Positions 24,837 through 32,623 of a stretch of 64,000 nucleotides of DNA are shown piece after piece. A program made the position numbers and the translations under genes. A model generated the notes under the pieces. That model made no database searches, was not told where the DNA came from, and saw nothing but the letters and a program-made list of their open reading frames with translations. Numbering within the stretch: the stretch's first letter is position 1; every line of letters starts with the position of its first letter. The DNA comes from Actinoplanes sp. TFC3 (GTDB taxonomy: Bacteria; Actinomycetota; Actinomycetes; Mycobacteriales; Micromonosporaceae), in NCBI RefSeq assembly GCF_001553785.1, contig NZ_LOJP01000001.1, positions 3,090,680 to 3,154,679 on the forward strand. The letters run 5' to 3'.

Positions 24837-25568
24837 TCAGCTCTGCAGTGAGGCGCGGGCGCATTCGGTGATGTAGGGCAGCTCGAACTCGGGGCGGCCG
24901 GCCAGGTCAGGGTGGGTTCGGGTGAGGGTACGGACCTCGTCGAGGACGGCGGCGCGGTCGGTGTCGCTGAGCAGGATGATGTAGCTGCGGCTGGCGACCA
25001 TGTCGAGTAGTTGGTCGGCGGTCAAGCGGTGGGTCCAGGGGAAGTCGCGGCGTTCGACGGGGCCGAAGGGTGGGTTCATGCGCGCGTCGCGTTCCATTTC
25101 GGGGGAGCCGATGATCTCTCCGAGGCGGCGGACCCAGTCGGTGCGTTCGTCGCGCAGGTTCCAGATCAGTGCGAGGGTGGCGCCGGGGGACAGGACGCGG
25201 GCGAGTTCGGGGATGGCGCGGTGCGGGTCGACCCAGTGCCAGGCCTGAGCGCAGACGGCGGCGTCGAGGCTGTGGTCGGGCAGGGGGATGGCTTCGGCGG
25301 TGCCGACGTGGGTGGGTACGCCGGGCAGCACGGCCCGTAGCTGGTCGAGCATCTCGGCGGAGGGGTCGACGGCGGTGACATCGAGGCCGCGGGCGGCGAT
25401 CTGTCGGGTGAGTTTGCCGGTTCCGGCGCCGAGGTCGAGGACTTTCGGGCGTCCTGCGGGCAGGAGCCAGTCAAGTGCTTGCGAGGGGTACGGTGGCCGG
25501 CCGCGCTCATACTGTGACGCCGCGGCTCCGAATGAAAGAGCTCCCGACGGCTGGGGTTCAGACGACAT
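24837..25568 (-). CDS. SAM-dependent methyltransferase (type 11)
   Basis: A 243-residue class I methyltransferase. The N-terminus SFGAAASQYERGRPPYPSQA is typical of the UbiE/type 11 group with an RPPYP motif. Motif I is KVLDLGAGTGKLTRQIAARG, followed by VTAVDPSAEML, the AWHWVD motif (CAQAWHWVDPHRA) and LSPGATLALIWNLRDERTDW. The substrate is unknown. I take the ATG at 25568; an upstream in-frame ATG at 25586 would add six residues. A TATCCTAGGAC motif lies about 30 bp upstream, at the right distance to overlap the promoter. Confidence 0.88.
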   Translation of the reverse strand: MSSEPQPSGALSFGAAASQYERGRPPYPSQALDWLLPAGRPKVLDLGAGTGKLTRQIAARGLDVTAVDPSAEMLDQLRAVLPGVPTHVGTAEAIPLPDHSLDAAVCAQAWHWVDPHRAIPELARVLSPGATLALIWNLRDERTDWVRRLGEIIGSPEMERDARMNPPFGPVERRDFPWTHRLTADQLLDMVASRSYIILLSDTDRAAVLDEVRTLTRTHPDLAGRPEFELPYITECARASLQS

Positions 25569-25595
25569 CGCTCCAGCTTCCCTCATCTTTCCTAT

Positions 25596-25606
25596 TATCC
25601 TAGGAC
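25596..25606. promoter_or_regulatory. TATCCTAGGAC motif, copy 2, upstream of methyltransferase
   Basis: Read on the minus strand it gives GTCCTAGGATAATAGG, where TAGGAT or TAATAG could be a -10 box for the methyltransferase starting at 25568. It is identical over 11 bp to the copy at 23907-23917. Confidence 0.45.
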
Positions 25607-25660
25607 ACTTTAGAAGGTGTGCATGGGGGTACAGCCGATATGGGGTTGAAAGCGAGAGAC

Positions 25661-25686
25661 GTTTTAAAAACGCGACCTTCGGGCAC
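25661..25686 (+). promoter_or_regulatory. Candidate sigma-B-type promoter of the csbD gene
   Basis: GTTT at 25661 and GGGCAC at 25681, 16 bp apart, resemble the GTTT/GGGTAY elements of general-stress sigma factors. They lie about 40 bp before csbD, a gene family named for sigma-B control. The -10 is not a perfect match. Confidence 0.4.
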
Positions 25687-25723
25687 TGGATCATCAACGG
25701 CAACAACGGAAAGGGTCGTGACG

Positions 25724-25915
25724 ATGAGCTTCTCTGACAAGGTCAAGAACAAGGCCGACGAGCTGACCGGTAAGGCGAAGCAGGGCATCGGCGATCTGCG
25801 TGATGACGAGCAGATGATCGCGGACGGTCAGCGCCAGGAGGCTGCGGCGCGTACGCGGCAGGCCGGTGAGCACATCAAGGATGCCGGGCACAACGTCAAG
25901 GACGCCTTGAGCTGA
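25724..25915 (+). CDS. CsbD-family stress protein
   Basis: A 63-residue, highly charged, helical protein: MSFSDKVKNKADELTGKAKQ then GIGDLRDDEQMIADGQRQEA, ending in an amphipathic AGEHIKDAGHNVKDALS. This is the CsbD pattern (KxxGxxKQxxGxxxxD). Such proteins accumulate under general stress in Bacillus and actinomycetes; their molecular action is unknown. ATG 25724 is the start, preceded by GGAAAGGG; an in-frame GTG two codons earlier is possible. It is followed by a terminator shared with the convergent kamA. Confidence 0.88.
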   Translation: MSFSDKVKNKADELTGKAKQGIGDLRDDEQMIADGQRQEAAARTRQAGEHIKDAGHNVKDALS

Positions 25916-25932
25916 TCCACCCAGTTTCGTGC

Positions 25933-25960
25933 AACGCCCCGGGGTTCACTCCGGGGCGTT
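25933..25960. terminator. Rho-independent terminator between csbD and kamA
   Basis: A perfect 10-bp stem (AACGCCCCGG / CCGGGGCGTT) with an 8-base loop, followed on the plus strand by TTTGC. It begins 17 bp after the csbD stop and overlaps the last codons of kamA, so it can serve both convergent genes. Confidence 0.85.
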
Positions 25961-27301
25961 TTGCTTGCGCCACCAGTCCTGCCCGGATTGCGGCAGCGTG
26001 TCGATCGGGTCGTAGTAGGCGTGGAGCTTGTTCAGCGCGTCGGCGTCGTCGTGTTCCAGCGAGGTGCGGTAGTTCTTGGTCCAGTAGGAGATGCCGTGTT
26101 CGCGGTCGTACTCGGTGAGCATGTGGACCCAGCGTTTGCCGACGTAGGGGACGTCGCAGACGATGCGCGGGGTGGCGTAGCCGGGTAGGTAGCCCATCAT
26201 GTCGTGTTGCAGTTGCTGGGCGTACCAGACGGGCACGCGCCAGTGTTCGGCGTTCGGGATCATGTCGCACATGTAGAAGTAGTACGGCAGGATGCCGGCT
26301 TCTCCTTGCAGGCCGAAGCACAGGTCGAGCAGGTCGGTGGTGGTGGCGTTGACGCCGCGCATGAGTACGCCTTGGTTGCGGACGTCGCGGATGCCGACTT
26401 CGAGCAGGGTGCGGGCGGCGCGGGCGACCAGTGGGGTCAGCGAGTTGACGTGGTTGATGTGGGTGTGCACGGCGAGGTTGACGCCGCGGCGTTCGGCGGT
26501 GATGGCCACGCGGTTGAGGCCTTCGACGACGTCGGGTTGCAGCCAGTGCTGGGGCAGGCCCATGAGGGCTTTGGTGGCGAGCCGGATGTCGCGCACGGTG
26601 GGGACGCTGAGCAGGCCCATGAGGTAGGTCTCGAGTTGTTTCCAGGGCACGTTGGCGACGTCGCCGCCGGAGACTACGACGTCGCGGACGCCGGGGTGGT
26701 TCTTGAGGTAGGTCAGGTGGGCGTCGTAGCGGTCGACGGGTTTGAGGGTGAGGCGCAGTTTGTCGACGGCGGGGGTGCTGTTGCCGACGAGGTCCATGCG
26801 GGTGCAGTGCCCGCAGTATTGGGGGCAGGTGCTGAGGAGTTCGGCGAGGACTTTGGTGGGGTAGCGGTGGGTGAGTCCTTCGGCTACCCACATGTCGTGT
26901 TCGTGCAGGCTGTCGCGGGTGGCGTGGGGGTGTGAGGGCCAGTCGAGGTGGCGGTCGGTGGCGACGGGGATCATGTAGCGGCGGATGGGGTCGGCGTAGA
27001 AGGCGGCTGTGGTGATGGCGCCGTCGGGGACCATGGTGTTGAGCATCTGGGGTGGGACGAGCATGGACATCGTTGCCAGGCGTTGCTGGTCGGTTTCGAG
27101 GTCGGCGTAGAAGGCTTCGTCGAGCAGGTCACCCATGACGGCGCGGAGTTGTTTGATGTTTTTGATGCAGTTCACGCGTTGCCATTGGGCGTTTTCCCAT
27201 TGGGTGGTGGTGGTGTCGCGCCAGCCGGGGAAGCGGGTCCAGTCGGGTTCGGTGAGGGTGCGGCGCTGGTAGATGTATGGCTGGCCGGCGGTCTGGGTCA
27301 C
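25946..27301 (-). CDS. kamA: Lysine 2,3-aminomutase
   Basis: A 451-residue radical-SAM, PLP-dependent enzyme converting L-lysine to L-beta-lysine. The cluster motif CPQYCGHC (Cys 159, 163 and 166, spacing CxxxCxxC) follows the family's HRYPTKVLAELLST. The core has RDVVVSGGDVANVPWKQLET, a C-terminal PYYFYMCDMIPNAEHWRVPV with a Cys, and an IVCDVPYVGKRW stretch carrying the probable PLP-lysine, as in Clostridium KamA. GGAGG five bases before GTG 27301 fixes the start. It is divergent from kdd-kamDE, whose products act on beta-lysine, so it supplies the first step of that pathway. Confidence 0.9.
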   Translation of the reverse strand: MTQTAGQPYIYQRRTLTEPDWTRFPGWRDTTTTQWENAQWQRVNCIKNIKQLRAVMGDLLDEAFYADLETDQQRLATMSMLVPPQMLNTMVPDGAITTAAFYADPIRRYMIPVATDRHLDWPSHPHATRDSLHEHDMWVAEGLTHRYPTKVLAELLSTCPQYCGHCTRMDLVGNSTPAVDKLRLTLKPVDRYDAHLTYLKNHPGVRDVVVSGGDVANVPWKQLETYLMGLLSVPTVRDIRLATKALMGLPQHWLQPDVVEGLNRVAITAERRGVNLAVHTHINHVNSLTPLVARAARTLLEVGIRDVRNQGVLMRGVNATTTDLLDLCFGLQGEAGILPYYFYMCDMIPNAEHWRVPVWYAQQLQHDMMGYLPGYATPRIVCDVPYVGKRWVHMLTEYDREHGISYWTKNYRTSLEHDDADALNKLHAYYDPIDTLPQSGQDWWRKQNAPE

Positions 27302-27415
27302 CGTTGCCTCCCGGAGCTGTTTGGCGATCTTTCCGACGGTACTGGAGATTCTCCTGCCGGGGAACTGTGCGCCGAAAGGATTTACGGTTTGACGGCGGTG
27401 TGACAGGCTTTTCGC
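27302..27415. promoter_or_regulatory. kamA/kdd divergent promoter region
   Basis: 114 bp between the two divergent starts. It contains the kamA ribosome-binding site (GGAGG on the minus strand) and must hold promoters for both units. I saw no riboswitch or clear operator here. Confidence 0.5.
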
Positions 27416-28447
27416 ATGATCGGTGGGGTGGGTGTGCCGCGGGTGCTGGAGCCTGTCGGGGTGTTGCCGCAGGCGGCGTGGCGCTTGGACGCCGGCGCGC
27501 AGGTGCGCGCTGATGAGGTGCGGGTGCGGGTGCAGCGGCTGAATCTGGATGCGGCGAGTTTCCGGCAGTTGGCGGACAAACATGACGGCGATGGTGCTGC
27601 GGTACGTGCGGAAGTGCTCGAGATCGTGCGCTCGCGCGGCAAGATGCACAACCCGGTGACTGGTTCGGGCGGCATGCTGATCGGTGTGGTGGAGGAGGTC
27701 GGCCGGGATTCGCCGCTGGGGGTGAAGCCGGGTGATCGGGTGGCGAGCCTGGTGTCGCTGACGTTGACGCCGTTGCACCTGGATGACGGGCTGGCCGGGT
27801 GGGACGGGTTGAGTGAGCAGGTGCCGGCGTCGGGGCATGCGATCCTGTTCGGCCGTTCGGTGCTGGCGGTGCTGCCGGAGGATCTGAGCCCGGAGCTGGC
27901 GTTGGCGGTGTTCGACGTGTGCGGGGCGCCGGCGCTGACGGATCGGGTGGTGCGCGGGTATGCCCCGGGTGTGTCGGTGGCGGTGCTGGGGGGTGCGGGT
28001 AAGAGCGGGTCGTTGTCGTTGACGGCGGCGCGGCTGGCGGGTGCTCGTACCTGCGCGGTTGTGGTTTCCGAGGCCGAGCGTGACCTGTTGGTGCGGGCGG
28101 AGCTGGCTGATCATGTGGTGATTGCTGATGCGCGGGATCCGCTGGCGGTGTCGGCGGCGGTGGGTGCGGCGCTGGGTGGCCCGGCGATGGTGACGGTGGT
28201 GTGTGTGGACGTGCCGGGTTGTGAGCACGGGGCGATCCTGGCGACGGCGGCTGGTGGCACTGTGGTGTTCTTCTCGATGGCTACGAGTTTCGCGGCGGCG
28301 GCGCTGGGCGCTGAGGGACTGGCCGCTGATGTGACGATGCTGGTGGGCAACGGTTATGTCCCCGGGCATGCGGCGTTCGCGGTGGATGTGGTGCGGCGCA
28401 CAGCGGGTGTGCGGGCGTTGTTCGAGGCGCGGGTTTCGGCACACTGA
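27416..28447 (+). CDS. kdd: L-erythro-3,5-diaminohexanoate dehydrogenase
   Basis: A 343-residue NAD(P)-dependent dehydrogenase matching Kdd of the lysine fermentation pathway, which oxidatively deaminates 3,5-diaminohexanoate to 5-amino-3-oxohexanoate. N-terminal GVPRVLEPVGVLPQAAWRLD, the stretch KMHNPVTGSGGMLIGVVEEV, the domain GDRVASLVSLTLTPLHLDD and a Rossmann glycine motif (VLGGAGKSGSLS) are family marks. The ATG at 27416 starts the plus-strand operon; the amidohydrolase follows after 5 bp. Its presence with kamDE is the main evidence that the cluster degrades lysine rather than only making beta-lysine. Confidence 0.9.
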   Translation: MIGGVGVPRVLEPVGVLPQAAWRLDAGAQVRADEVRVRVQRLNLDAASFRQLADKHDGDGAAVRAEVLEIVRSRGKMHNPVTGSGGMLIGVVEEVGRDSPLGVKPGDRVASLVSLTLTPLHLDDGLAGWDGLSEQVPASGHAILFGRSVLAVLPEDLSPELALAVFDVCGAPALTDRVVRGYAPGVSVAVLGGAGKSGSLSLTAARLAGARTCAVVVSEAERDLLVRAELADHVVIADARDPLAVSAAVGAALGGPAMVTVVCVDVPGCEHGAILATAAGGTVVFFSMATSFAAAALGAEGLAADVTMLVGNGYVPGHAAFAVDVVRRTAGVRALFEARVSAH

Positions 28448-28452
28448 CGGTC

Positions 28453-29979
28453 ATGACTTCTTCCTCGGTGGTGTTCACAGGCGGCCGGTTCTATGCGGCG
28501 GCGGATCCGCGGGCCACGGCGATGCTGGTGCGTGACGGGCGGATCGGGTGGCTGGGTGCTGCCGCGGATGCCCCGGCGGCAGATGCGGTGGTGGATCTGG
28601 GTGGTGCCCTGGTGACGCCGGCGTTTGTGGATGCGCACGTTCATGCCACCGATACGGGGCTGGCCGCCGATGGTTTGCAGTTGTCGGGGGTGCGTTCGGC
28701 CGGTGAGCTGCTGGAGGCGGTGGCGGCGTTCGCGGCGGGCCGCGCCGGGGATGCGGTGGTGCTGGGGCACGGCTGGGACGAGTCGATGTGGGGCGCGCCG
28801 CGGCTGCCGGATGCCGATGAGCTGGAGCGGGCGGCCGGGGGTCGCCGGGTGTATCTGACGCAGGCGTCGGTGCATTCGGCGTTGGTGTCGCGTTCGATGC
28901 TGGCGGCCTGCCCGCAGATCACCGGCACGTCGGGTTTGGTCAAGGAGCAGGAGCATCATCTGGTACGGGACAAAGCGCTCGGCTCGTTGACACCTGTGCA
29001 GCGCCGGGAGGCTCAGCGCTCGGCGTTGCGGCTGGCCGCGTCGCGGGGGGTGGCGGCGGTGCACGAGTGCGGGGGGCCGGGCACGTCCAGTGAGGCTGAT
29101 TTCCAGTCGGTGCTGGGGTTGTCGGGGCAGGGTTTGCCGCACGTGTCCGGCTACTGGGGTGAGCTGGGCGGGGCGATGAAGGCCCGCGAGTTGGGTGCGG
29201 TGGGCGCCGGCGGGGATTTGTACGCCGATGGGGCGCTGGGTTCGCGGACGGCGTCGGTGCGCAGCGCGTATGCCGACGGGCCGGGCTGCGGGGAGGTGTT
29301 CGTGAGCGCTGAGCAGGCCGCCGCGCATCTGGTGGAGTGTGTGGAGCTGGGGGTGCAGGGCGGGTTCCATGCCATCGGGGACGCGGCGATCGCGGCGGTG
29401 CTGGACGGGTTCGCGATCGCCGCGCTCACGGTGGGGGTGGATCGGCTGCGTGAGGGCCGGCACCGCATGGAGCATGTGGAGCTGGCGGACAAGGCGATGA
29501 TCGCGCGGATGGTGGAGTTCGGGGTGGTGGCCAGCGTGCAGCCGGTGTTCGACGCGTTGTGGGGTGGCCCGGATCGCATGTATGCCCGGCGGCTGGGGGT
29601 GCAGCGGGCGTTGGCGAGCAATCCGATCGGGGCGATGTATGCCACCGGGGTGTCGTTGGCGTTCGGCTCGGATGCCCCGGTGACGCCGTTGGATCCGTGG
29701 GCGGCGGTGCTGGCGGCGGCGGCGCCGCGGAACCCGGTGTTCCGGATGGGGGTGCGCTCGGCGTTCGGGGCGTCGACGCGGGGTGGCTGGCGCGCTGCCG
29801 GGGTTGACGATGCGGGGGTGCTGGCGCCGGGGGCGCAGGCCACGTTCGCGGTGTGGGACACCCCGGGCGGGGTGGACGGTGGGTTGCCGGCGTTGCTGGC
29901 GGGTGCCGACGCGGTGGTGCCGGCGCGGCCGGTGTGCCGGCGCACGGTGCTGGCCGGCGAGACGATTTTCGAGGAGTAG
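28453..29979 (+). CDS. Amidohydrolase family 3 (YtcJ-like) inside the lysine cluster
   Basis: A 508-residue metal-dependent hydrolase. The N-terminal beta-domain gives VVFTGGRFYAAADPRATAML; PAFVDAHVHATDTG has the HxH metal motif; GHGWDESMWG, ADGALGSRTASVRSAYADGP, GFHAIGDAAIAAVLDGF, RHRMEHVELADKAMIARM and AFGSDAPVTPLDPWAAV supply the remaining His/Asp ligands in YtcJ order. The family acts on amides, imides and cyclic ureas with wide specificity. It is packed between kdd (5 bp) and kamD (3 bp), so it is surely co-transcribed. No step of the known pathway needs a hydrolase, so its substrate is an open question; a lactam or cyclised intermediate is conceivable. Confidence 0.88.
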   Translation: MTSSSVVFTGGRFYAAADPRATAMLVRDGRIGWLGAAADAPAADAVVDLGGALVTPAFVDAHVHATDTGLAADGLQLSGVRSAGELLEAVAAFAAGRAGDAVVLGHGWDESMWGAPRLPDADELERAAGGRRVYLTQASVHSALVSRSMLAACPQITGTSGLVKEQEHHLVRDKALGSLTPVQRREAQRSALRLAASRGVAAVHECGGPGTSSEADFQSVLGLSGQGLPHVSGYWGELGGAMKARELGAVGAGGDLYADGALGSRTASVRSAYADGPGCGEVFVSAEQAAAHLVECVELGVQGGFHAIGDAAIAAVLDGFAIAALTVGVDRLREGRHRMEHVELADKAMIARMVEFGVVASVQPVFDALWGGPDRMYARRLGVQRALASNPIGAMYATGVSLAFGSDAPVTPLDPWAAVLAAAAPRNPVFRMGVRSAFGASTRGGWRAAGVDDAGVLAPGAQATFAVWDTPGGVDGGLPALLAGADAVVPARPVCRRTVLAGETIFEE

Positions 29980-29982
29980 CTG

Positions 29983-31530
29983 GTGGACAAGCTGGGCTTG
30001 GATCCCACGGTGGTGGCGCGGGCGCGCCGGCTGGCCGAGCGGGCGGGTGCGCCGGTGGTGCAGTTGGCGCGTTCGCACACCACGGTGTCGGTGGAGCGGG
30101 CGGTGCTGCGCCTGGCGGGGGTGTCGGGGGCGGATTCCGATGGCATTCCGTGGGTGAACCGGCTGGTGGATGCGGTGCGCGCCGATGTGGGGCTGGGTCA
30201 CGGGGTGGCGGTGCCGGTGTTCGATGCGCTGGCGCGTGAGGGTTTGGACGATGTGACGGTGCTGGCGCAGAAGGCGGCGGCGGGGTCGGTGCGCTTTGGC
30301 GTACCGGAGAGAAGTGGGCCGGCGAAACGGGCGGCGCGGCGGGCGACCACCGCGGGGTTGAAACGGGTGGATCGGCGGCGTATCGAGCGGGAGCGGCTGA
30401 TCGCACGCTTGGGTGACGCCCCGCGGCGGCCGTGGATTTATCTGATCGTGGCGACCGGTGACATTTATGAGGACATTCCGCAGGCGCAGGCGGCGGCGCG
30501 GGCGGGCGCCGATGTGATCGCGGTGATCCGTTCGACCGGGCAGTCGCTGCTGGACTATGTGCCCGAGGGCGCCACCCGGGAGGGTTTCGCGGGTACGTAT
30601 GCCACGCAGGAGAATTTCCGGTTGATGCGCTCGGCGCTGGATGAGACGTCCAGGGAGCTGGGTCGTTATGTGCGGCTGACGAATTATGCGTCGGGGTTGT
30701 GCATGCCGGAGATGGCGGTGATGGCCGGGCTGGAGCGCCTGGACATGATGCTCAACGACAGCATGTACGGGATTCTGTTTCGTGACATCAACCCGATCCG
30801 CACGTTCGTGGATCAGCGGTTCTCCCGGCAGATCCACGCCCGCGCCGGGATCATCATCAACACCGGTGAGGACAATTATCTGACCACGGCCGATGCGGTG
30901 GAGGCGGCGCACACCGTGACCGTGTCGCAGTTGCTGAACGAGTATTTCGCGCATGAGGCGGGGCTGGCGGACTGGCAGCTCGGGCTGGGACACGCCTTTG
31001 AGATCAACCCGGAGGTGCCGGACTCGTTCCGGATGGAACTCGCGCATGCGCTGCTGGCCCGCGAGTTGTTTCCCGACGCGCCGCTGAAGTGGATGCCGCC
31101 GACCAAGCACATGACCGGTGACGTGTTCCGCGGCAACCTGCTGGATGGGTTCTTCAACCTGGCCGGGGTGCTGACCGGGCAGGGGATTCTGCTGGTCGGG
31201 ATGATGACCGAGGCGGTGGTCACGCCATGGCTGTCCGATCGTGACATTGCGCTGCAGAACGTGCGGTATGTGCTGGGCGGGGCCGGTGACCTGCACGAGG
31301 ATTTCGTGCCCGCGCCCGGCGGGTTCATTCGCAGCCGCGCGCATCACGTGCTGGGCGAAGCCGTCGAGCTGCTGGAGAAAATCGTCGATGACACACTGCT
31401 GAACGCCATCGCCGACGGCACGTTCGGGATCATGAAGCGGCCCGCCGACCGGGGCAAGGGCCTCGACGGGGTCGCCGCGCAGGAGCCCGGCTACTTCAAC
31501 CCGGTGCTGCCCGCGGAGGACCAGCGATGA
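29983..31530 (+). CDS. kamD: Lysine 5,6-aminomutase alpha subunit
   Basis: A 515-residue subunit matching KamD of the adenosylcobalamin- and PLP-dependent lysine 5,6-aminomutase, which moves the terminal amino group of beta-lysine to give 3,5-diaminohexanoate. Characteristic blocks are WIYLIVATGDIYEDIPQAQA, ADVIAVIRSTGQSLLDYVPE, TYATQENFRLMRSALDETSR, INTGEDNYLTTADAVEAAHT and PPTKHMTGDVFRGNLLDGFF, forming the TIM barrel that covers the cobalamin. Start GTG 29983. It overlaps kamE by 4 bp. The full-length, intact sequence suggests activity. Confidence 0.93.
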   Translation: MDKLGLDPTVVARARRLAERAGAPVVQLARSHTTVSVERAVLRLAGVSGADSDGIPWVNRLVDAVRADVGLGHGVAVPVFDALAREGLDDVTVLAQKAAAGSVRFGVPERSGPAKRAARRATTAGLKRVDRRRIERERLIARLGDAPRRPWIYLIVATGDIYEDIPQAQAAARAGADVIAVIRSTGQSLLDYVPEGATREGFAGTYATQENFRLMRSALDETSRELGRYVRLTNYASGLCMPEMAVMAGLERLDMMLNDSMYGILFRDINPIRTFVDQRFSRQIHARAGIIINTGEDNYLTTADAVEAAHTVTVSQLLNEYFAHEAGLADWQLGLGHAFEINPEVPDSFRMELAHALLARELFPDAPLKWMPPTKHMTGDVFRGNLLDGFFNLAGVLTGQGILLVGMMTEAVVTPWLSDRDIALQNVRYVLGGAGDLHEDFVPAPGGFIRSRAHHVLGEAVELLEKIVDDTLLNAIADGTFGIMKRPADRGKGLDGVAAQEPGYFNPVLPAEDQR

Positions 31531-32261
31531 GCGTTGTGCGCCCGTACGGCGACACCACCGGCGACGGCATGGTGCAGGTGTCGTTCACGCTGCCGCTGGC
31601 CCATGACAAACGCGCCGAAGGTGCGGCGTTGCAGCTGGCCGGGAACATGGGTCTGGACCCGGCGATGCTGGTGCACGCCAGACCGATGGGTGAGGGCTAC
31701 ACGTTTTTCGTGGTGTACGGGCGGGTGACGCATCTGGTGGACACCGGGAAGGTGCAGGTCGTCGAGCGCGACTATCCGCTGTTGGGCGCCAAGGAGATCA
31801 ACGCGGTGATCAAGCGGCGGTTGCGGCGGCGGTTGAGTGTGGTGGGGGCGTGCATCGGCACCGACGCGCACACCGTGGGCATCGACGCCATCCTCAACGT
31901 CAAGGGCATCGCCGGGGAGAAAGGGCTGGAGTACTACCGGGAGCTGGCGGTGACCAACATGGGGGCGCAGGTGTCGGTGCCCGAGCTGGTGGAGACCGCT
32001 CGGGCGCAGAAAGCCGACGCGGTGCTGGTGTCGCAGGTGGTCACGCAGCGCGATGCGCATCTGCACAACACGCGGGCCATGTCTGCGGCGTTCCGGGAGG
32101 CGCTGCCCGCGGGCCGGCGTCCGCTGCTGATCGTGGGTGGTCCCCGTTTCGACGAACTGATGGCCGCGGAGCTGGGTGTGGACCGCATCTTCGGGCGCGG
32201 TACGACCCCGCGGGATGTGGCGTCGTACCTGGTGCACGCGCTGCTGGGAGACAGAAAATGA
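31527..32261 (+). CDS. kamE: Lysine 5,6-aminomutase beta subunit
   Basis: A 244-residue cobalamin-binding subunit. The N-terminal dimerisation part begins MSVVRPYGDTTGDGMVQVSF; the base-off cobalamin motif is GTDAHTVG with Asp113 and His115; a nearby Lys (about 126, in AILNVKGIAGEKGLEYY) is the probable PLP-binding lysine of this enzyme; VLVSQVVTQRDAHLHNTRAM and RPLLIVGGPRFD complete the Rossmann-like B12 domain. It partners KamD. The ATG overlaps the kamD stop, and the stop overlaps the kal start (ATGA), implying strict stoichiometric translation. Confidence 0.93.
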   Translation: MSVVRPYGDTTGDGMVQVSFTLPLAHDKRAEGAALQLAGNMGLDPAMLVHARPMGEGYTFFVVYGRVTHLVDTGKVQVVERDYPLLGAKEINAVIKRRLRRRLSVVGACIGTDAHTVGIDAILNVKGIAGEKGLEYYRELAVTNMGAQVSVPELVETARAQKADAVLVSQVVTQRDAHLHNTRAMSAAFREALPAGRRPLLIVGGPRFDELMAAELGVDRIFGRGTTPRDVASYLVHALLGDRK

Positions 32262-32623
32262 TCACTGTGACGCATCGGCGGTATGTGCCGTACTCGCACG
32301 CCCACTACGCCGGCAACCTCGTCGACGGCGCGTACAGCCTCGGGCTGTTCGGCGATGTGGCCACCGAGGTGTGCATCCGCCTGGACGGCGACGAGGGGTT
32401 GTTCGCGTCGTACTCCGATGTGCAGTTCCGCGCCCCCGTGCAGGCCGGCGATGTCATCGAGGTCAGCGCCACCGTGGAGCACATGGGCACCCGGTCGCGG
32501 CGGATCGCGTTCACCGCCACGGTGGTGTGCCGCGGCACCGGCGGGTCGGCGGCGGTGGTGCTGGACGAGCCCATCGTGGCGGTCACCGCGACCGGCACCG
32601 TGGTTGTGCCCGCCCGGCCGTGA
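32258..32623 (+). CDS. kal: 3-aminobutyryl-CoA ammonia-lyase (hotdog fold)
   Basis: A 121-residue hotdog protein strongly resembling Kal of lysine-fermenting bacteria: YSHAHYAGNLVDGAYSLGLF, GDVATEVCIRLDGDEGLFAS and VQFRAPVQAGDVIEVSATVE follow the family order. Kal removes ammonia from 3-aminobutyryl-CoA to give crotonyl-CoA, a late step that makes sense only if 3-aminobutyryl-CoA is produced by the Kce cleavage enzyme, whose gene I do not see. It is translated from an ATG within the kamE stop and its own stop overlaps the next GTG. Confidence 0.85.
   Translation: MITVTHRRYVPYSHAHYAGNLVDGAYSLGLFGDVATEVCIRLDGDEGLFASYSDVQFRAPVQAGDVIEVSATVEHMGTRSRRIAFTATVVCRGTGGSAAVVLDEPIVAVTATGTVVVPARP

Noticed and set aside
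27389..27394. TTGACG as the -35 box of kdd
   Set aside because: It lies only 22 bp before the start codon, too close for a promoter with a normal -10 and leader.
28354..31347. A 997-codon minus-strand open frame opposite the lysine cluster
   Set aside because: Its translation is rich in Arg, His and Pro with no domain, the normal antisense shadow of high-GC genes; the plus strand has five well-supported genes there.
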